Positions 1 through 14,014 are shown, numbered from the stretch's first letter. The stretch: DNA of 64,000 bases from Setaria digitata (GCA_003640385.1 RCAB01000030.1:62001-126000); one strand, 5' to 3'. The notes: generated by a model not told the origin, from the letters alone. Program-made: numbers and translations.

Positions 1-70
1 CTGTATTGAGCTAGCAAAGGATCCTATCAGTCCATTTATCCGTTTGGAATTAAAATGCTAACATTTGAAG

Positions 71-3000
71 AGACTGTAGCGAACTACGATGTCATCATGG
101 AGCTCAATGTGTGATGATAGCATCGGGAATGCCAGTTTGTAAATGCGCGAAACATTGTGCACTAAGTCATTTAGGCTTAGTTGCCGAAATGTCTGTTTGT
201 GGATCTGATGGGAATACTTATGATAACATCTGCGAACTGTGGCAATTTGCATGTCTCCACCAGTTGGACATCGTTCCTTCAGCACTTGGCACCTGTCCTC
301 AAGGTATTCTCTAGCAAAACTTTATATCTTGCAATGATCAAAGATAGTAGGTTAGTCGGCGCTTAGTTATCACCTCATGGATAATAGTTTGATAATGATT
401 ACAGTGATAGCGAATTGCTAAAGATGCTTTAATAGTAAGTTCATTTCATGTGATCATTTGTTTGCTGATCACTGCAATAACAATGTGATAAATGTTAATT
501 ATTATTGTTAGGATAATTGTTGCTCAAGAGAGAATAATTCAGTAGTAATTTGAGTTCGTATCATTTCAACAAGAAATAATGGGAAATTTAGGGTTGGATT
601 TTAGCATTTATTTCATCTTGTCAGCATTTTGGAAAATACTTCAGATGTTAATAGCGGCGAGATGCAACGTCGTCGAGAGCGCAAATTGAATGCAACACCT
701 GTTTTGGGGAGTCTTTGCGCAGATGATGCTGACTGCCGTATTTTTAATACATACTGCGGTGAGATGGATGACCTCAGGTTGAGGAGCTGCAAGTGTAAGC
801 AAGGATTCTTCTCATCCAAGGATATGACACAATGCATTCAAGGTTGGAAGATTTTTTTCATTTCATTCCTTGATTCGAAATTCCAGACTATTTTCTAAGG
901 TATATTTAAATCTTTGTTTGTATTTTGAAGTACCGACATGATCGATGCTTTTATTGTCGCTCTCAGGTCCTCACTCTCGACTCTCGAATTCTCAATTCTG
1001 TAACCTGATGAATTGCTGTTCTTCATTTACTGTTCTTTTCTTGATTCCATTTCAAAAGGAAAAATCGTGATTTGACAGAGAGAGTAATTTTCAGTAAGAA
1101 ACTGCGCCTGTCTTAAATGTTTTTATAGATTAAAATTTTCTAGGAAATAGGCTTGAAATTTTAAATATATTTTAGAAAAGAAGAGTACCGAAGACAGTTC
1201 CTGGATGCTTGATGGAATGTCAGGGATTCAAGTTGTTATCGAAAAATCGTTAAATCGTCCATTCTCAGTCCAGCTACAGGTATGATAATATTTTTCAGCA
1301 TTTCCTATGCTTTCATTGCAATTATTTATTTCACCAATCAATTTAATTAAAGAACTGAATTGTTGATTATCATACAAAGATCACAATGTAAATATCTTTT
1401 CCTGTTATCTGAATACTTAAGTAATCTTGTCTGATCTTACTGTCAAAGTTGAAATGCTTGAGAAACTGAACTTTATCAGGAAACTCTCAGTAACATATAG
1501 ATCTTGTTTGTTGCATTCCAGAAAACCCTACATCTAATTCTTTGTGAAATTTTCAATAATTTGATTTTGTGAGCAGGCGCAAGCGCTTAACTCCTCGGGA
1601 GTATTACTCTACAGTAGTTTGAATAAAATGAATGATTTTATCCTCCTGCTGTTATCCGACTCAAAACTTATACTCAGGTACTTTTTAGTCTTAACTGACA
1701 AAATTGTTACACATTTTTTTCTGCTGTCATCCTAATATTACAGTTCATGAAACTAGGAGATTCTTTTATATCGAAAACTTTTCCACACTACAAATCAAAT
1801 TATTTTGCTGGTGGTATGCAACACTCAGTTTCTGAAATTATCAAAGTTATCAGAGCTATCAACCTACAGATCTTTTTTCTCACTTAAAAAAAAAAAAGAC
1901 TAAACATACTAATATCTATCCAAGCAATAATTGCCTATTGTTTTCACTGCTATTTTTTGTTTTTCATTGCTAGTATCATGTGCTTACTTGTACTTTTGCA
2001 ACCAAAAATCTTATTTTGTTCTTTGTTGATAGATATTTTACAGATAAATTGTTCAGTGAGGTTTTCAGTTTCTCCTTGCGCGATGAAATATTTGCAATCG
2101 AATGGGAAGAAGAGTTAGAAATGAACCGATCATACAAAATCAGGGTTATATTTCTGCATAACCAGATTACATTAGTTGTTGATAATTTGGCTCCAGCTAT
2201 TTTCAAGGTGCCAGCCAAGATCGTCAGTTATCCACTTAAACTTGATGCACCAATATATCTCGGATACACACCAGCGAAAATGCTTCGGTATGTATTGATC
2301 ATATTTTAATTATTATTGATAATTTAACGACTAGGGAATTAAATTAAAATCAGATTTGTTTGATTATGTCGTCGAAAAATAGTCCCATCCAACCGTTTTC
2401 TGCTAAAACCTGGGGGAACGGAATAACATATCAAAATCAATTTATTTGGCACCTGCGTAATTGCTAAGACTTACCTAAATAATGAGAAATTTGAAATGTC
2501 AGTTTTATTTAATAATTTACCTTTTTTCAACCGTCGGGTTGACTTTACCTACTGTACGTCCTAGCTGTAGAATTAGAACACTTTTACACAAATTTTAATG
2601 ACTGAAATTATTGCAGATCGCATCCCATGCAAAGAACGCTGAATAATTTTACGGGTTGTCTATCAAATGTTTTTATTAACGGACGTAGAGTATTTCAAGA
2701 ACGCATGAAATTTGTGGGTACTGTCGGTGAGATTTTGAATTCACGTAGTTGAGAATCGAGACCAGATTCATCGTATTGCATCGCTGCTATTCTGCTTCTT
2801 CTAGCAACGACCCTTCCTGTTTAGATTAACTTTTTCCCGGATGTTTTGGCTGGGCTCTATATGGATCGGAGTGATGTTTCATAGAATTTTCAAAATTGAG
2901 AAACCATTCTTTAAAAGTTGACTTCTTCATCCTTCACTGTTTTAGAGATACGATTATCTAGAAAATGATATCTCTTTGAATCCTTTAAATTGTTGCTGCC

Positions 3001-6000
3001 TTTACTGATATCCGCAGATATAGATAATTAATTTCGAAGACTGCTCGAAGTGATAGCTATTAATTAATGATTAATCCTTGAATATAATTATTTGATGAAA
3101 CTCAAGACAGTGAAGTCAAATATGAGAGAACGTGACGTGTCTACCTGTAAGTCATTTTGCTCTCGAAACAACTTACTATTGCATTTCCTCACTTTCATGT
3201 GTTCCTTTAAATGAGATCCTTTCGAAAAGTTACTGTAGATGAAGACCAACCTCACCTTACTGGTCGTCGAATTGTCCATTTTTAACTAATAGGTGTTGAA
3301 TTATTGTAAGAAAATTTCAACATTTTTTTTTTTAACCATTTTCAAAACTGAAATGCATTGCAACAAAGTGTTTACACAAATGCTTGACATTGGTTTGCAG
3401 CTACTTTCAAACTTAATTGAATTGACAACTCTACAACTAACTGCTTTCAATATTTACCTTTCATCCGAGTAATTTTTAGAATGTTACAGTGAAGGAAGAC
3501 TGGACAATGATCATTAAATTAACTTGATAAAAAGACTTAAATTTAATGAGTTAAGAAATGTTAATCATCTACTCTACTTTTCTACGGTCAATCCTTCATA
3601 TTCTCCTCCACATTTCCAAGTTATTTCAAGCAGAATAAAGATATGAAAAAAAAAAAATCTAGACTCTATTTCAGGTCAGCTTTGTGAGCAGAATCTGTGC
3701 GGACGTAATGAATTATGTGGCAATAAGACATCTAGCAGCAGTATAATTAATGAGCAACGATTAAGTTTGTTTAATTATCAACTTATGAAATCATTATTTG
3801 CATGGCATGGAAGGATAGTGAGAAGCCTAAATTTGGTTGTAGACATGAAATCAAATCACATGGTCCCACTGTTCGTTGGAGATGGTTTTCTGATGAACGA
3901 GAATCTGAGAGTAGATGTGAAGGAAAGACTGGAAGTGGAAGTGTGGCTGAAACCGATGGATTCGGATGGCTTAGTGTTCTATTGGGCCAAGCTAAACACT
4001 ACCACGAGTCAATATGCCGAGGGTGATTTTGTGGCATTGGTGTTGATCGCTTCACAACCACATTTCTTTTGGAATCTTGGTTCAGGAATTGCCTATAGCA
4101 GGTATTTTTTTGTTTTGTTTCAAAATAAGCCACGACTGTTTAGATTAGCATCTTTATGAAGCTGTAGTCTAGCCTACCGAGTTGAAGCAATTTCTTTGGC
4201 CAAGTTAGATTTGTGCTCGAAACGTTAGTGTTATTTTGAATTGATCCATTTAATTTAAGAAGTAGAATTGTGAATTTTTTGCCAATTTCACGCACCATTT
4301 TCAATGTTTTCAATGTAAACTTGTCAAATTTGTTATCATTGGGAAAAGTTGTCTAGTGATTTCACTTTGTGGTCCTTGATCTTTATGGCTGGGTGATATC
4401 TCTCGTTGGATGAGTGCCGTTCATTAAACTGAACTTGACTTTTTTCATTCAGTTGGCCATTCTCGAAGGGATAAAGTGAACTGCTATTATCCTGAAAATG
4501 TGGGAATGAGTTAAGGATTCTTGCTCAGCGCAATATTACTACCGATATGAGTAGCTAACGAAAAGTAGGAGGAGTTATTTCAACTACCGAATATTATCTG
4601 ATAAACGATATACCGGGTATAATTTGTCAAAATGATGCTCGATTTTGAGTGCTGTTAATCGATTTCATTAGTATTGATTGCTTAGCTGAGCTTTTTCACA
4701 CACAAGTTGAATTTCATAATTATTTGTTTGGAGTTCAGATCCACTGCCTCACTTTCCAAAGATCGGTTTCATTCGATCCGCTTTGGAAGACATTTGCGCA
4801 ATGGCTCCGTCCAGGTTGATAATGAACGAGCTGCAACCCAAATTTCTCAGGTGCTTCAAAATGATAAATTTTAAAATGAGGGCCAGAATTGTTAAAATAT
4901 GCAGAAATTTCATTTCTGAAAACTTGAAGAACTTGAGATAAAATATTGCCTGCTTCATACTTTTCTTACGACTTACCAGCAGACTTTCACCGTAGATTTT
5001 GTCCGGATGAGTAAGTGAAGAAAAATCTGTTGCATAGGATGCAAATTTATTCTCACAGTTGAGGTCTCTGTGATTTAATCTGTCAAGACTGGGAATTGTG
5101 ATAAAGGAGAAATTAATAAGAAAAATATTTCATAGTCATTTATAGCCTGTTTGTTCACACTTGGATGTGGATGGTGGAGTGGCTTTTATTGGTGGTGTCC
5201 CAAACAATACTATCCTACCAACTGCAGTCCCGGAACTTGCGGTACCATTGCGCGGTGTAGTACAACGATTGACCATTAATGGACAGATTTTTTTTAAACT
5301 TTTTAAGGTTTGTAAAGAATACTTATTTTTACACATTAAATTTTACTAATTTTTCACTGTGACAAAGTGACATTCTCCAGTCCATTGGTTATTTTGCTAT
5401 GTAAGTTAGTTTGAAGGAATCGACAGGTTATAAAATTAATTATAACTGATATGCACTAATTCAATCTATAATTTCACGAAGTGTTTTAACCATTGTTTTA
5501 GGAAAATTTTCTAATTCTCATTTTAAAAAATATGAAATTTGCAAGCAGTGTATTCTTTGTACGGCTATCCACTTTTCAAAACTCATGCATCTCAAATTCC
5601 TATGTTTACTTCATTATATGGCCTGGAAATAATCAGTCTATAGCTGCGGCTAGTGCTTAAACTTTACTTAAATACTTGAGTGAAAAGATTTCTCCATTGT
5701 GAAAATGGAATCCTTTGGGTGCTGCTGCTATAAAAATGATTTTACTAAACAAACAGAATTGTACTTCAAGAATAAAATATTTTTTCACTTGAGTAGAAAA
5801 GTGATAGTGTAAATAATTTCAGAATTATTCAAGCTCAATAGTTCAAAAAAAAAAAGAGATGGAAAAAAAACGTAGAAAAGCTTAAATTGCGATAATTAGG
5901 ACGATCAGATTTCGTATAAAGGACCATTTACGTTAAAGTAATGATTAGTAAGACACTGTAATGTGTTGCTGCTGAGCTTCTTGAATTTCAATCAAACTTC

Positions 6001-9000
6001 GAAGTATTTAAAGCAAATAAATCACAATGATATTCTTACAATCAAGAGAATAACCTTGCGCACCTGTCGAGACATAGATCTCGAAGGAATCCGAAGATTC
6101 CATCTTACGTCAAAACTGAGGAACTTCTTCAAATGTTGTATAGTATTCCTCATTAAATTCATGCTCTACTCTTGCATTTTGTGCAAATACGAACCTGATG
6201 AGAAAGAAGAACTAATTCAGTAGAGAGATAATAGAAATATATCTTAATAGAGGAACTTATCATTAACTTAATTACTCTAGGTAGTCGCGAGAAATTAATT
6301 ATTCTTAAGCACTTTCCACCAGCAAATACTTTTGAGGCAAAAATATCTGCTTTTTGAGGAAAATAAACATTATAACTACTAACCTGTAGTTAATCGTATT
6401 GCTGACAAACGAGATTAATTACGTTTTACTAATTAAGACAAGTTATTATACACTTCCACGTTTCCAACGCTGTTTAATGCAATTTTTTTTTTCTCTCTCT
6501 CTCTCTCTCTCTCTCTGGCGTTCATCCACTTACTATTAATATTTAAATAATTGGCGATTTGCTTTATCCTAATAGAAAGTCTTTTTATGCATTTTTTCAA
6601 GTAGCAAATCCTCTTTTTCTCTCTAAACTTATTTTGCATTACTGTCTTGGAATTATTCAATCAGGATTGGAGTTATTAAGTTTTTTAATAAATATTGCTG
6701 CATTAAAAAAAAAAAAAAAAATGGAAAGTTTCAATTGGAAAATGACATTTCATGAAGCTTTGTGATCGTAAATTGTTTATAAATTTGACAAATGTGATTT
6801 TTTTTTCATTTGAAATATTGACATATCTTTGCATTGATATTAAAATAAACTCATTTTATGAAGCATTTATAGGAATTTCAACAAATTGGTCATGTTGAAG
6901 AATATGATGGTCCCCCATGTTCTCATGCTAAATGTGGAGAGGACAGCTGTGTAGCAAAGTTGAATGAATATATATGTCAGTGCCGGAATGAATATCAATC
7001 ATCGGATTGTGTTCAGCTTGGTAACAGTCTTAGTCTGGAAACTTATTTTAAAAATGATAATTTGTTAACAAGGGATGATAGTACGAGAGCTGTAGTCTCA
7101 GGCTTGGTGAGCTGTTTCTTTTTAAAAGTAAATAAAATTAGTAATCTTTTTAGAATTAGCATATCTTCATACGTTCCTTTACTTTTACTTTTTAAAATGA
7201 TGCCTTCACACTTTCCTTTTCTTTTCGCTTTAATTATTTTCTCTTCTATAATTTCTTGTAATGCATATTACAAGTTGGCGACTGATTGATTTTTACCTTT
7301 GGAAATTTTCGAACAGACCCTTCTGAAATTTGTATTTTTTGAGTTAGAAAGGATGAACTTTTCTGTCTTTTCTTTTTTTAAGTAAAAGAAAAAAAGGAGT
7401 ATTCTCACTTTATACAAAGGTGATAAGAAATGAGAGCTGGAAAGGCCTTTAATATTCACATGAATTGGTTTGTAGTTTAACCTATTTTTTCTCGATGCTA
7501 CAAGATTAGTATTGCTTTCCAATTGCAATTTCTCGCCTATGTTCAACTTTCGGAATTCCGGACAGGGTTCCTGAGATGATTCAGGAAGCGGAAAAAAAGA
7601 ATATTTGAATTTGAAATTCTCATTACTAACCAGCTTTAGGTTTCAAAAAAATCGTGTACCTTAAACTGAACCTTCTCTCTTAGAATCCATATTTTTGATA
7701 AACATATTCTTTACTGAAAAGAGCGCAAATTGAAAATGAAAAAGAAAGAAATCTTCAGCACTTTTTGATTAGCCCTAACTAACTCTTCTCCTTTACATCG
7801 CAATTTCCCTAACTTTTATTTTCAAATGAAGCAAATTATCGTTTTCAGTCGAAGACACAGATACAGATCCCAACAACAGCATAATGTTTGACGGACGACA
7901 CGAATATGCATTAGTTAAAAAAGTACCTTCAAAGTACGTTTCATTATTAGTCACTTGTTAGTTTCTACTTTGTAGTTAGTTCGCCGGATTGTGTAATAAG
8001 CTGAGAGGGAATTTTAAAGTGATTTTAGCAATGTTTTTCATTTGTTATCGGATGTTAATTGGATCCCTTATTTACAAGAAACGGATACTATCAGATAGCA
8101 CTGGTGGTAAACGTCAAGTATTATGTAAGATATGATGATTGAATAAGATATTGCATCCATTTTGTATTACAGGAAGCAGTCGAAAGTATTAACAGACTAC
8201 CAGTTCATGTTGAAAACTAACAAATCGGAAGGTTTAATTTGGTGGGAAAGTAAAAGACATACGATCCGTTCTGACTATTTGGCAATATTTCTCCTGGCTG
8301 GACGAATTGGCTTTGCCATCAACTTAGGCACTGATCCAAAAGTTAAAACGATCGGATCAAACACAATTGTCAGCGATGATCGATGGCACCATGTCGCTTT
8401 TTTGCGGTTTCTTTTTTATTTTTCACTCCAAACTTGCTACTCATTCTATTTCCAATTCGAAGCAAATGTTATTTTGAAGATAAAAATACCTTCCCTTCTT
8501 TTATCATCGTAATTATTGCTGCCAAAATGGCATTGTTACTGGATTAAAATTATTTAAGAAGACATAACTAATAGCAAGTAGTCATGGATTGAGTTAGGTA
8601 CATATTTCACCTTGATATTCGATTCATTTAACTTAATTTACCAATTTTTTGTCAGCTGATCTGCATAAATCACAAGTGTGCTGATAAAAGACTAAGTTTA
8701 GAGAGAAGCGAAAGTGCGTTTTAACTGTGGACAGTGAAAAAATTACTTACATTTCTTCGCCTGGTGCTACAGAGTTTACAACTGATGGAATTATTTGGAT
8801 TGGTAAATTTCTGTTCTCAAATAGGAAATGTCAATTTAATTGATTTTTTTAAATTAAAAATAAGACTTAAAAGACAAATTTCATTTCATCAAAAAAATCT
8901 TCAAGGTTTAAAAATTTGTTCATAACTCTATCGAAACTCTTTTATTCTGATTATATTATGCCCAGATCGTAAATTGATTCCATCATTTCCACTTTTCAAT

Positions 9001-9209
9001 ATGATTTAATTTATATGTACGAATGAGTTATTTTGTACTGAAATTCCAAATAATTTTTGATTTTAGGTGGGAAGAAAAAATTGCCGCGAAATTTCCCGGT
9101 ACAAATACTATACCAAGGATGTTTACGGAACTTACGCATCTCACTACAATTAATTGACATGCGACAGGAATTTTCATCGAATCGGACACCGCGAAGATGT
9201 GAAAATTAG
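71..9209 (+). CDS. agr-1: Agrin-like heparan sulfate proteoglycan core, C-terminal part (5' end outside window)
   Basis: Extracellular basement-membrane protein. About 800 residues are read from exons near 71-303, 645-842, 1176-1279, 1577-1677, 2033-2287, 2617-2726, 3675-4101, 4739-4850, 5146-5307, 6873-7020, 7849-7933, 8173-8406, 8702-8802 and 9067-9209 (TAG). Order of domains: a follistatin/Kazal module (VCGSDGNTYDNICELWQFAC), a Cys-rich EGF-like stretch (CRIFNTYCGEMDD), LamG 1 (exons 3-6), a half EGF (LCEQNLCGRNELC), LamG 2 (to 5307), an EGF (CSHAKCGEDSCVAK...CQC) and LamG 3, which has the family motif DDRWHHVAF and ends CLRNLRI. Kazal plus EGF plus three LamG is the agrin plan; perlecan lacks Kazal. 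All phases join. The donor at 7020 was chosen over the longer open frame to 7106 because only it keeps phase with the next exon. The acceptor of the first visible exon (70 or 72) is unsure. Confidence 0.8.
6492..6516. repeat. (TC)n microsatellite in an agrin intron
   Basis: An uninterrupted TC dinucleotide run of about 12 units preceded by a T tract, inside the 5308-6872 intron of the agrin-like gene. Similar short runs lie at 32146-32161 (TC) and 35853-35870 (AG). These are simple repeats likely to vary in length; no function is implied. Confidence 0.9.
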
Positions 9210-10237
9210 CTATTCTGTGGAACATTTCAAATTAATGAATTTAGAAATCAACATGACAAGTTGTGATGTTTAAAGGAAGCTAATATAAATTAGACAAAAA
9301 AATTTCTGGTCTCGGTTCTCTTACTGTCTAGTAAATCACTTTTCTTTGCTACCATTTCCCGATGCTCGGGATATGCGGGTATCTGGGGAGAACTTATAGT
9401 ACTCTTACTACAGATGCAACTAATCATAACATTCTCGTTGTATGCTTCACTTTCAGTTATTAATAGTTAATTAGCAAGTATAGACAAATAGCAAATGAAC
9501 GTAAAAGTTATGGATGAATGCGTGTGTATTCACGGGGCTCTAGTTTAGAAGTAGGCTACGTTCATCAGTAAGGTAAGTAATCATCGCAAATATTATTCTT
9601 CGTTTCAGATTAGATTAGCATTACACTTGTCATTTTATCATTCTATTGCTGAATTATCATGAATTTATTCCTTGTCTCATTCAGAAATTGAATTATTGCT
9701 TAAGAATACAACATTACTACTGTATGCTAGTAGAAATATCACCATGACATTTGACCTTTTCGCCCATAATAATTTTGTGCATTTCTTTTGCGATCTCCTA
9801 ATAACATTAAGTTTTTTCCGTTGCTTTTTGTAGATTTCTATATTAAATAAGTGATAATGCTGTTGCTAAACTTGTCGTGCCATATCATTTATCACTTCAG
9901 ACAAATCGTCTTCCAACGCTTTGTTTACATCGCTTGTTAATGAAATTAATGAATGAATTGAGTGTTTATAAATAATTCACGCAAACAACCACCTGAAGAG
10001 ATTGAGAAAGCTTACGGACTTTGGCCTGCGAATTCAGCATACAAATGCAGTTGATGTGAAAGTGCGTGACATATTAGAAATATATTCAACGTGACCTTGA
10101 CGTTCAGGATGGTATATGACAAAATTGGTGAATGCTTTACTGTGAGGAGACAAAACTTAAAAATCACTTGGAAGATTAATATAATATTCCGTGACTAATA
10201 ATTCTACAACTTATTTTACTGGCAACAGTCGATCGCT
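9210..10237. other. Intergenic region between agrin-like gene and troponin C
   Basis: No coding exon could be supported. A strong splice-donor-like site (CAGTAAG followed by GTAAGT) lies near 9574 on the plus strand and could mark a non-coding 5' exon of the downstream troponin C gene, but nothing else supports that. Otherwise AT-rich sequence without a recognisable element. Confidence 0.5.
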
Positions 10238-12403
10238 ATGCTAAGAACCTTTCTGGAAATTTTTCTCTTTGAAGCAGAGGAGGACAGTCAGGGTGTCTGT
10301 AAGACGGTGAAAGAAATCATTCAGGTGAGTAAGAATTTTGCTGAGGTAAATATTTGATTAGTTATGGTGATCCAAATGATGCGTTGTAAAATAAACTCGA
10401 AAAATTCTGGTTTTCGGATTTCATCAAAACTTATCTCTCCTCTATCCGCTCATTTGTTCCACTTCTAATTTCACTTCCAAGCATCCTTCTTGTACCGTCC
10501 ACGAAGAATCATCTGTTCCCTATCATACCTAAATGGTTAGTTTCTAATTAATTGCAAAAATTTGTTAGAAAGAAGACATTGGCAAGATCGCAAACAGGAA
10601 TATATGCTTGGAAAGAAGAGAGTAACCTCCTGTCCGATATATTTCACGTTTCATCTAGTAGCAGCCACACCATACTAGTCATTCTGGAATTTCATATCTT
10701 CCAAAGAGTTGAAATTGCAGGATGAGAAATATGATATTGGAGATGCTCTCAGTAAGCTTTCGCAAGAACAAGTTGAACGTATGTGAATTTTTCGTTACTT
10801 ACACAAAGCAGGTAATTTTTTGTAGGAAACAGGTGGTCATCATGTCGACCAATCTTTTCTTACTAAAATTTTCCAAAAAAAAAAAAAGAAAAATTTCTAG
10901 AAGTGCTTACTACTTTTTAGATTAAATTTACAATTTGAAATGATTATTACAAATGAAAAAAAAAAAAAAAAAAACTTACGTTTTAATGTTAATCATATAC
11001 TTCCTGAGCTATGCACAAAGGTATAACAGACACAGTAATGTCTGATAAAGTGAATTTGGTTTAGAATTTCGAAAATACTTCAACATGTTTGATAAGGAAA
11101 GCAAAGGTTTTATCAGAGCGACACAAGTGGGACAAATTTTAAGAACTATGGGACAGGCATTCGAAGAACGAGACTTGAAGCAACTTATCAGAGAATTTGA
11201 TACTGATGGTGCACTATTCGTGATTAAAATGAAACAGTATCTCACAATTTTAACAGTTATCATCCTCTTTCTTTAGCATAAGCCTACAAGATAGGTAGCA
11301 AGTAGTAATAGATTTGTCTTTTTCGCATTCTTTACCATCTTAGAACAGTTCTGTCGTTTTCAATCCATTTCAGAGACAGTGGTTGAACAGGAAAGGAAGT
11401 ATTCCTTTCAGTTAACTCTGAGATTATTCCACAATTAGGTCAGCAGTGGACAAGAATGGGAATTAAAAAAATGGTTTCGCAAATGACGACTGCGTTCGAG
11501 ACAAGCAATGATCTCTTAATTAGACATAATTTACAAATTGCTTGTCAAGCAGTCATTTAAGTGACTCGAGTTATTTCTAAAATTCCGAGTAAATGATTCC
11601 AAGTGAATAGTTTTCGAAAGAAGTCCAAAGATTCTCGCAGGGTCTGGTGAGATTGAATTCGAAGAATTCGCAGCAATGGTGGCCAATTTCGTTGTTGAAG
11701 GCGAGAATGCCGGACTAGAGGAGGAGTTGCGAGAAGCATTCCGGTTATATGATAAGGAGGTATATTTTAAGCTTACCTGTCTCAAGATGGAACTCGTCCA
11801 CCAAATTATTTCCTGTGAAATTTCCGAAGATAAATTCTGAAGGATTCGCAAAAATGACGCCTTCAGAAGTACGACGTTTGCATTTCATACTAAACGCATC
11901 CCTAATTAGTCTCAGCGCTGACTGATTGATATTAATATCTTCTGCGCTACATCCTTCAGAATCATCAGTAAATAATATTTTTTTGAAGTAAACATCTACG
12001 ATATCCTAAACCACGGTTTTTAAGTCACTTTAGCGTGAATTATATGAGAACAACGCGAGTCACAGATGATCTAGGTTTCTAAGTTGTCTTGAATCTCTGC
12101 TTTTCAGGGCAATGGCTACATTGCAGTATCAGATTTGCGTGATATCTTACGCGCTTTGGATGAAAACGTGTCTGAGGAAGAGCTGGACGAAATGATAGCT
12201 GATATTGATACTGATGGCTCTGGTACCGTTGACTTTGATGGTGAGCCGAAAACTATTCTCCAACTTCAGAATCCTGTTTTAGATGAGGAAAGTGTGGAAA
12301 GAGATGATTTGCTAGATTTTCTTTTTAGGCCAGTTTTCAGTTCTTATCAGAATAACTGAATCATTTGCTTCCAGAATTCATGGAAATGATGTCTGGTGAG
12401 TGA
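10238..12403 (+). CDS. Troponin C (muscle EF-hand calcium sensor)
   Basis: Calcium-binding subunit of the thin-filament troponin complex. Exons 10238-10324, 10721-10778, 11065-11208, 11641-11759, 12108-12240 and 12375-12403 (TGA) give 189 residues. Four EF-hand loops are visible: 58-69 ([12 protein letters not shown]), 94-105 ([12 protein letters not shown]), 134-145 ([12 protein letters not shown]) and 170-181 ([12 protein letters not shown]). Loops II and IV are canonical. Loop I has K at position 5 and Q at 12, so it probably does not bind calcium; loop III ends in D. The product ends FMEMMSGE, as nematode troponin C does (pat-10/tnc-2 family; I cannot say which paralogue). The core from exon 2 is about 160 residues, the usual length. 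Exon 1 adds 29 residues and has a good GTGAGT donor, but it is unlike the family and the true start may be a tiny exon elsewhere. Confidence 0.88.
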
Positions 12404-12968
12404 TATGTTATAGAGGAAACATTACGTCGGAAATATGACACGAACTTTTAAAGTATATTATTGTTGAAATTAAATTCCAAGCTATATAATAAACTGTAAA
12501 ATATAACCTGGTCCTGTTCTCTGTCCTTTTATACAATGAACAGAATCCGATAAGTTACCGAATCAGCTCATGCTTTCCATCTTGCGAACTGATCCATTGA
12601 TCCATTCTATGGACGATTCCTTCTCGTCTTACGACGTTTGCGGAAGTGATCACAGGATGTTTAGGATGCAAATATGGAAGATATAAACAGCTGCAGTTTA
12701 TAGAAATGCAAGATTTGCATACTCTTAATCTGAAACTCACTCAATCCGACTCACTGACTCTCATTGCGACCAAAAATATCTAATCCCAAGACGCGAATTT
12801 TCGTTCACGGACCGCGTTAAAATTTGTTAGTTGCAGACAAATTTGGGTTTAGCACTATTCCGGTTATTCGATCTAGACAGTAAGTGTGTTTGCTGTGCGC
12901 TGTTTTCATTGTTAGTAATGAATTAGATAAGGAAGGAAGGACTCTATTCGTCGATTAATTGATGAGAG
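12404..12968. other. Troponin C 3' UTR and intergenic spacer
   Basis: Holds an AATAAA hexamer at 12488-12493, about 85 bases after the troponin C stop, the likely cleavage signal. The remainder to the next ATG shows no supported gene. Confidence 0.6.
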
Positions 12969-13882
12969 ATGCTAAAGTCTGCGGGGAGCAGATTGAAGTA
13001 CCTAGCTGGCAGACCGTCTATTGGTTTGGCATTGTTTGGATGTAAAAATCGTCCCGCTTATCGAATCGTTGTCTTTCCGGACAAGGCATATGGTCGACAT
13101 CACGAAGGAAGTATAATCGAGGAGGTGACTGAAAATTTTCCTTGTTATTTTGTTCAGTAACATCCTTGCCAGAAGTCAGCAGTATTGATTCCAGCAGTTA
13201 TGCACCATTTATATACGGTCAGCTATCACATCTATTTCTGGTTTATCGTTTAGTGTCCTGCTAGCATTCATGTAATGTTATTGGGAAAGTAGTGTCTCTG
13301 GCAATTCTATTGCAGCTTCTTTCTTGCTTTAACATATTTTACCACCTAATACATGTCAGACTTCATAGCTTAATACCATGTAACTGAACAATCGGCTGGA
13401 ATACAATTTTATTTGAAATGACTTTTGTTAAATTATCCAAAGAATTGATTTAAGCTTGGCGTTTTCGATCCACTTCCTAATTCTCGAAACGAAAAGTTAG
13501 TTGCATGTGATATTGCTCGTGTGAAATATTGGATTGGAGAACGTGACGCACATATATCGCCATCTCTGTTGGAACTTTTAGGTGCTGATTGATTTTCATT
13601 TAGCACTTTATTTAATCATATGCTATGTTAACTACTGCTTAAAAGTGATTTAGTTGTATTTGAACTTTGCTACTGAGAAGTTTAACTGCTTGTATTTGAT
13701 TTTTACTTCGGGAAATTTCAGGACTTTGGGGAGTTTTGCCGATACATCCGAAAACTTTTATCCGTGCTCGACTTCGTCGTGAGGTCTTGGAAAAAAATAA
13801 ATTAAAAGTTAATTCTGCAACTTCTCAGTCCGATTTGCTGGAAGAAGAATCTAAGGAAGTGATTGGAGAGGAAGTAAATTAG
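12969..13882 (+). CDS. mrps-16: Mitochondrial small ribosomal subunit protein bS16m (MRPS16)
   Basis: Structural protein of the mitochondrial 28S ribosomal subunit. Exons 12969-13124, 13455-13581 and 13722-13882 (TAG) give 147 residues with matching phases (0, then 1). The S16 core is clear: residues near 18-40 (IGLALFGCKNRPAYRIVV), then LGVFDPLPN, VKYWIGERDAHISPS and LLGLWGVLPIHP. The acidic, Lys/Glu-rich C-terminal tail is an extension beyond the bacterial S16 fold, as in other animal MRPS16 proteins. An earlier out-of-frame ATG at 12962 does not give S16. The next gene starts only 185 bases after this stop, which suggests co-transcription. Confidence 0.92.
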
Positions 13883-14004
13883 AAGCAAATGATTTGACAC
13901 CAAAATGCAAAAAAAAAAAGGAAGTTTCGCTGTGGAAAACAGAAATAATATATTCAAAAACGTGGGACTGGTCTTGTAAAATTGAAGTCGAATAATCCGT
14001 AAAT

Positions 14005-14014
14005 AATAAATAAA
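14005..14014 (+). terminator. Overlapping AATAAA polyadenylation signals after MRPS16
   Basis: Two overlapping AATAAA hexamers (14005-14010 and 14009-14014) lie 123 bases after the MRPS16 stop and only about 55 bases before the start of the next gene. The closeness leaves almost no room for a separate promoter and fits cleavage coupled to spliced-leader addition within an operon. Confidence 0.6.

Noticed and set aside
7021..7106. Longer version of the agrin EGF exon ending at 7106
   Set aside because: Its phase does not match any acceptor of the next LamG exon, whereas the GTAACA donor at 7021 does.
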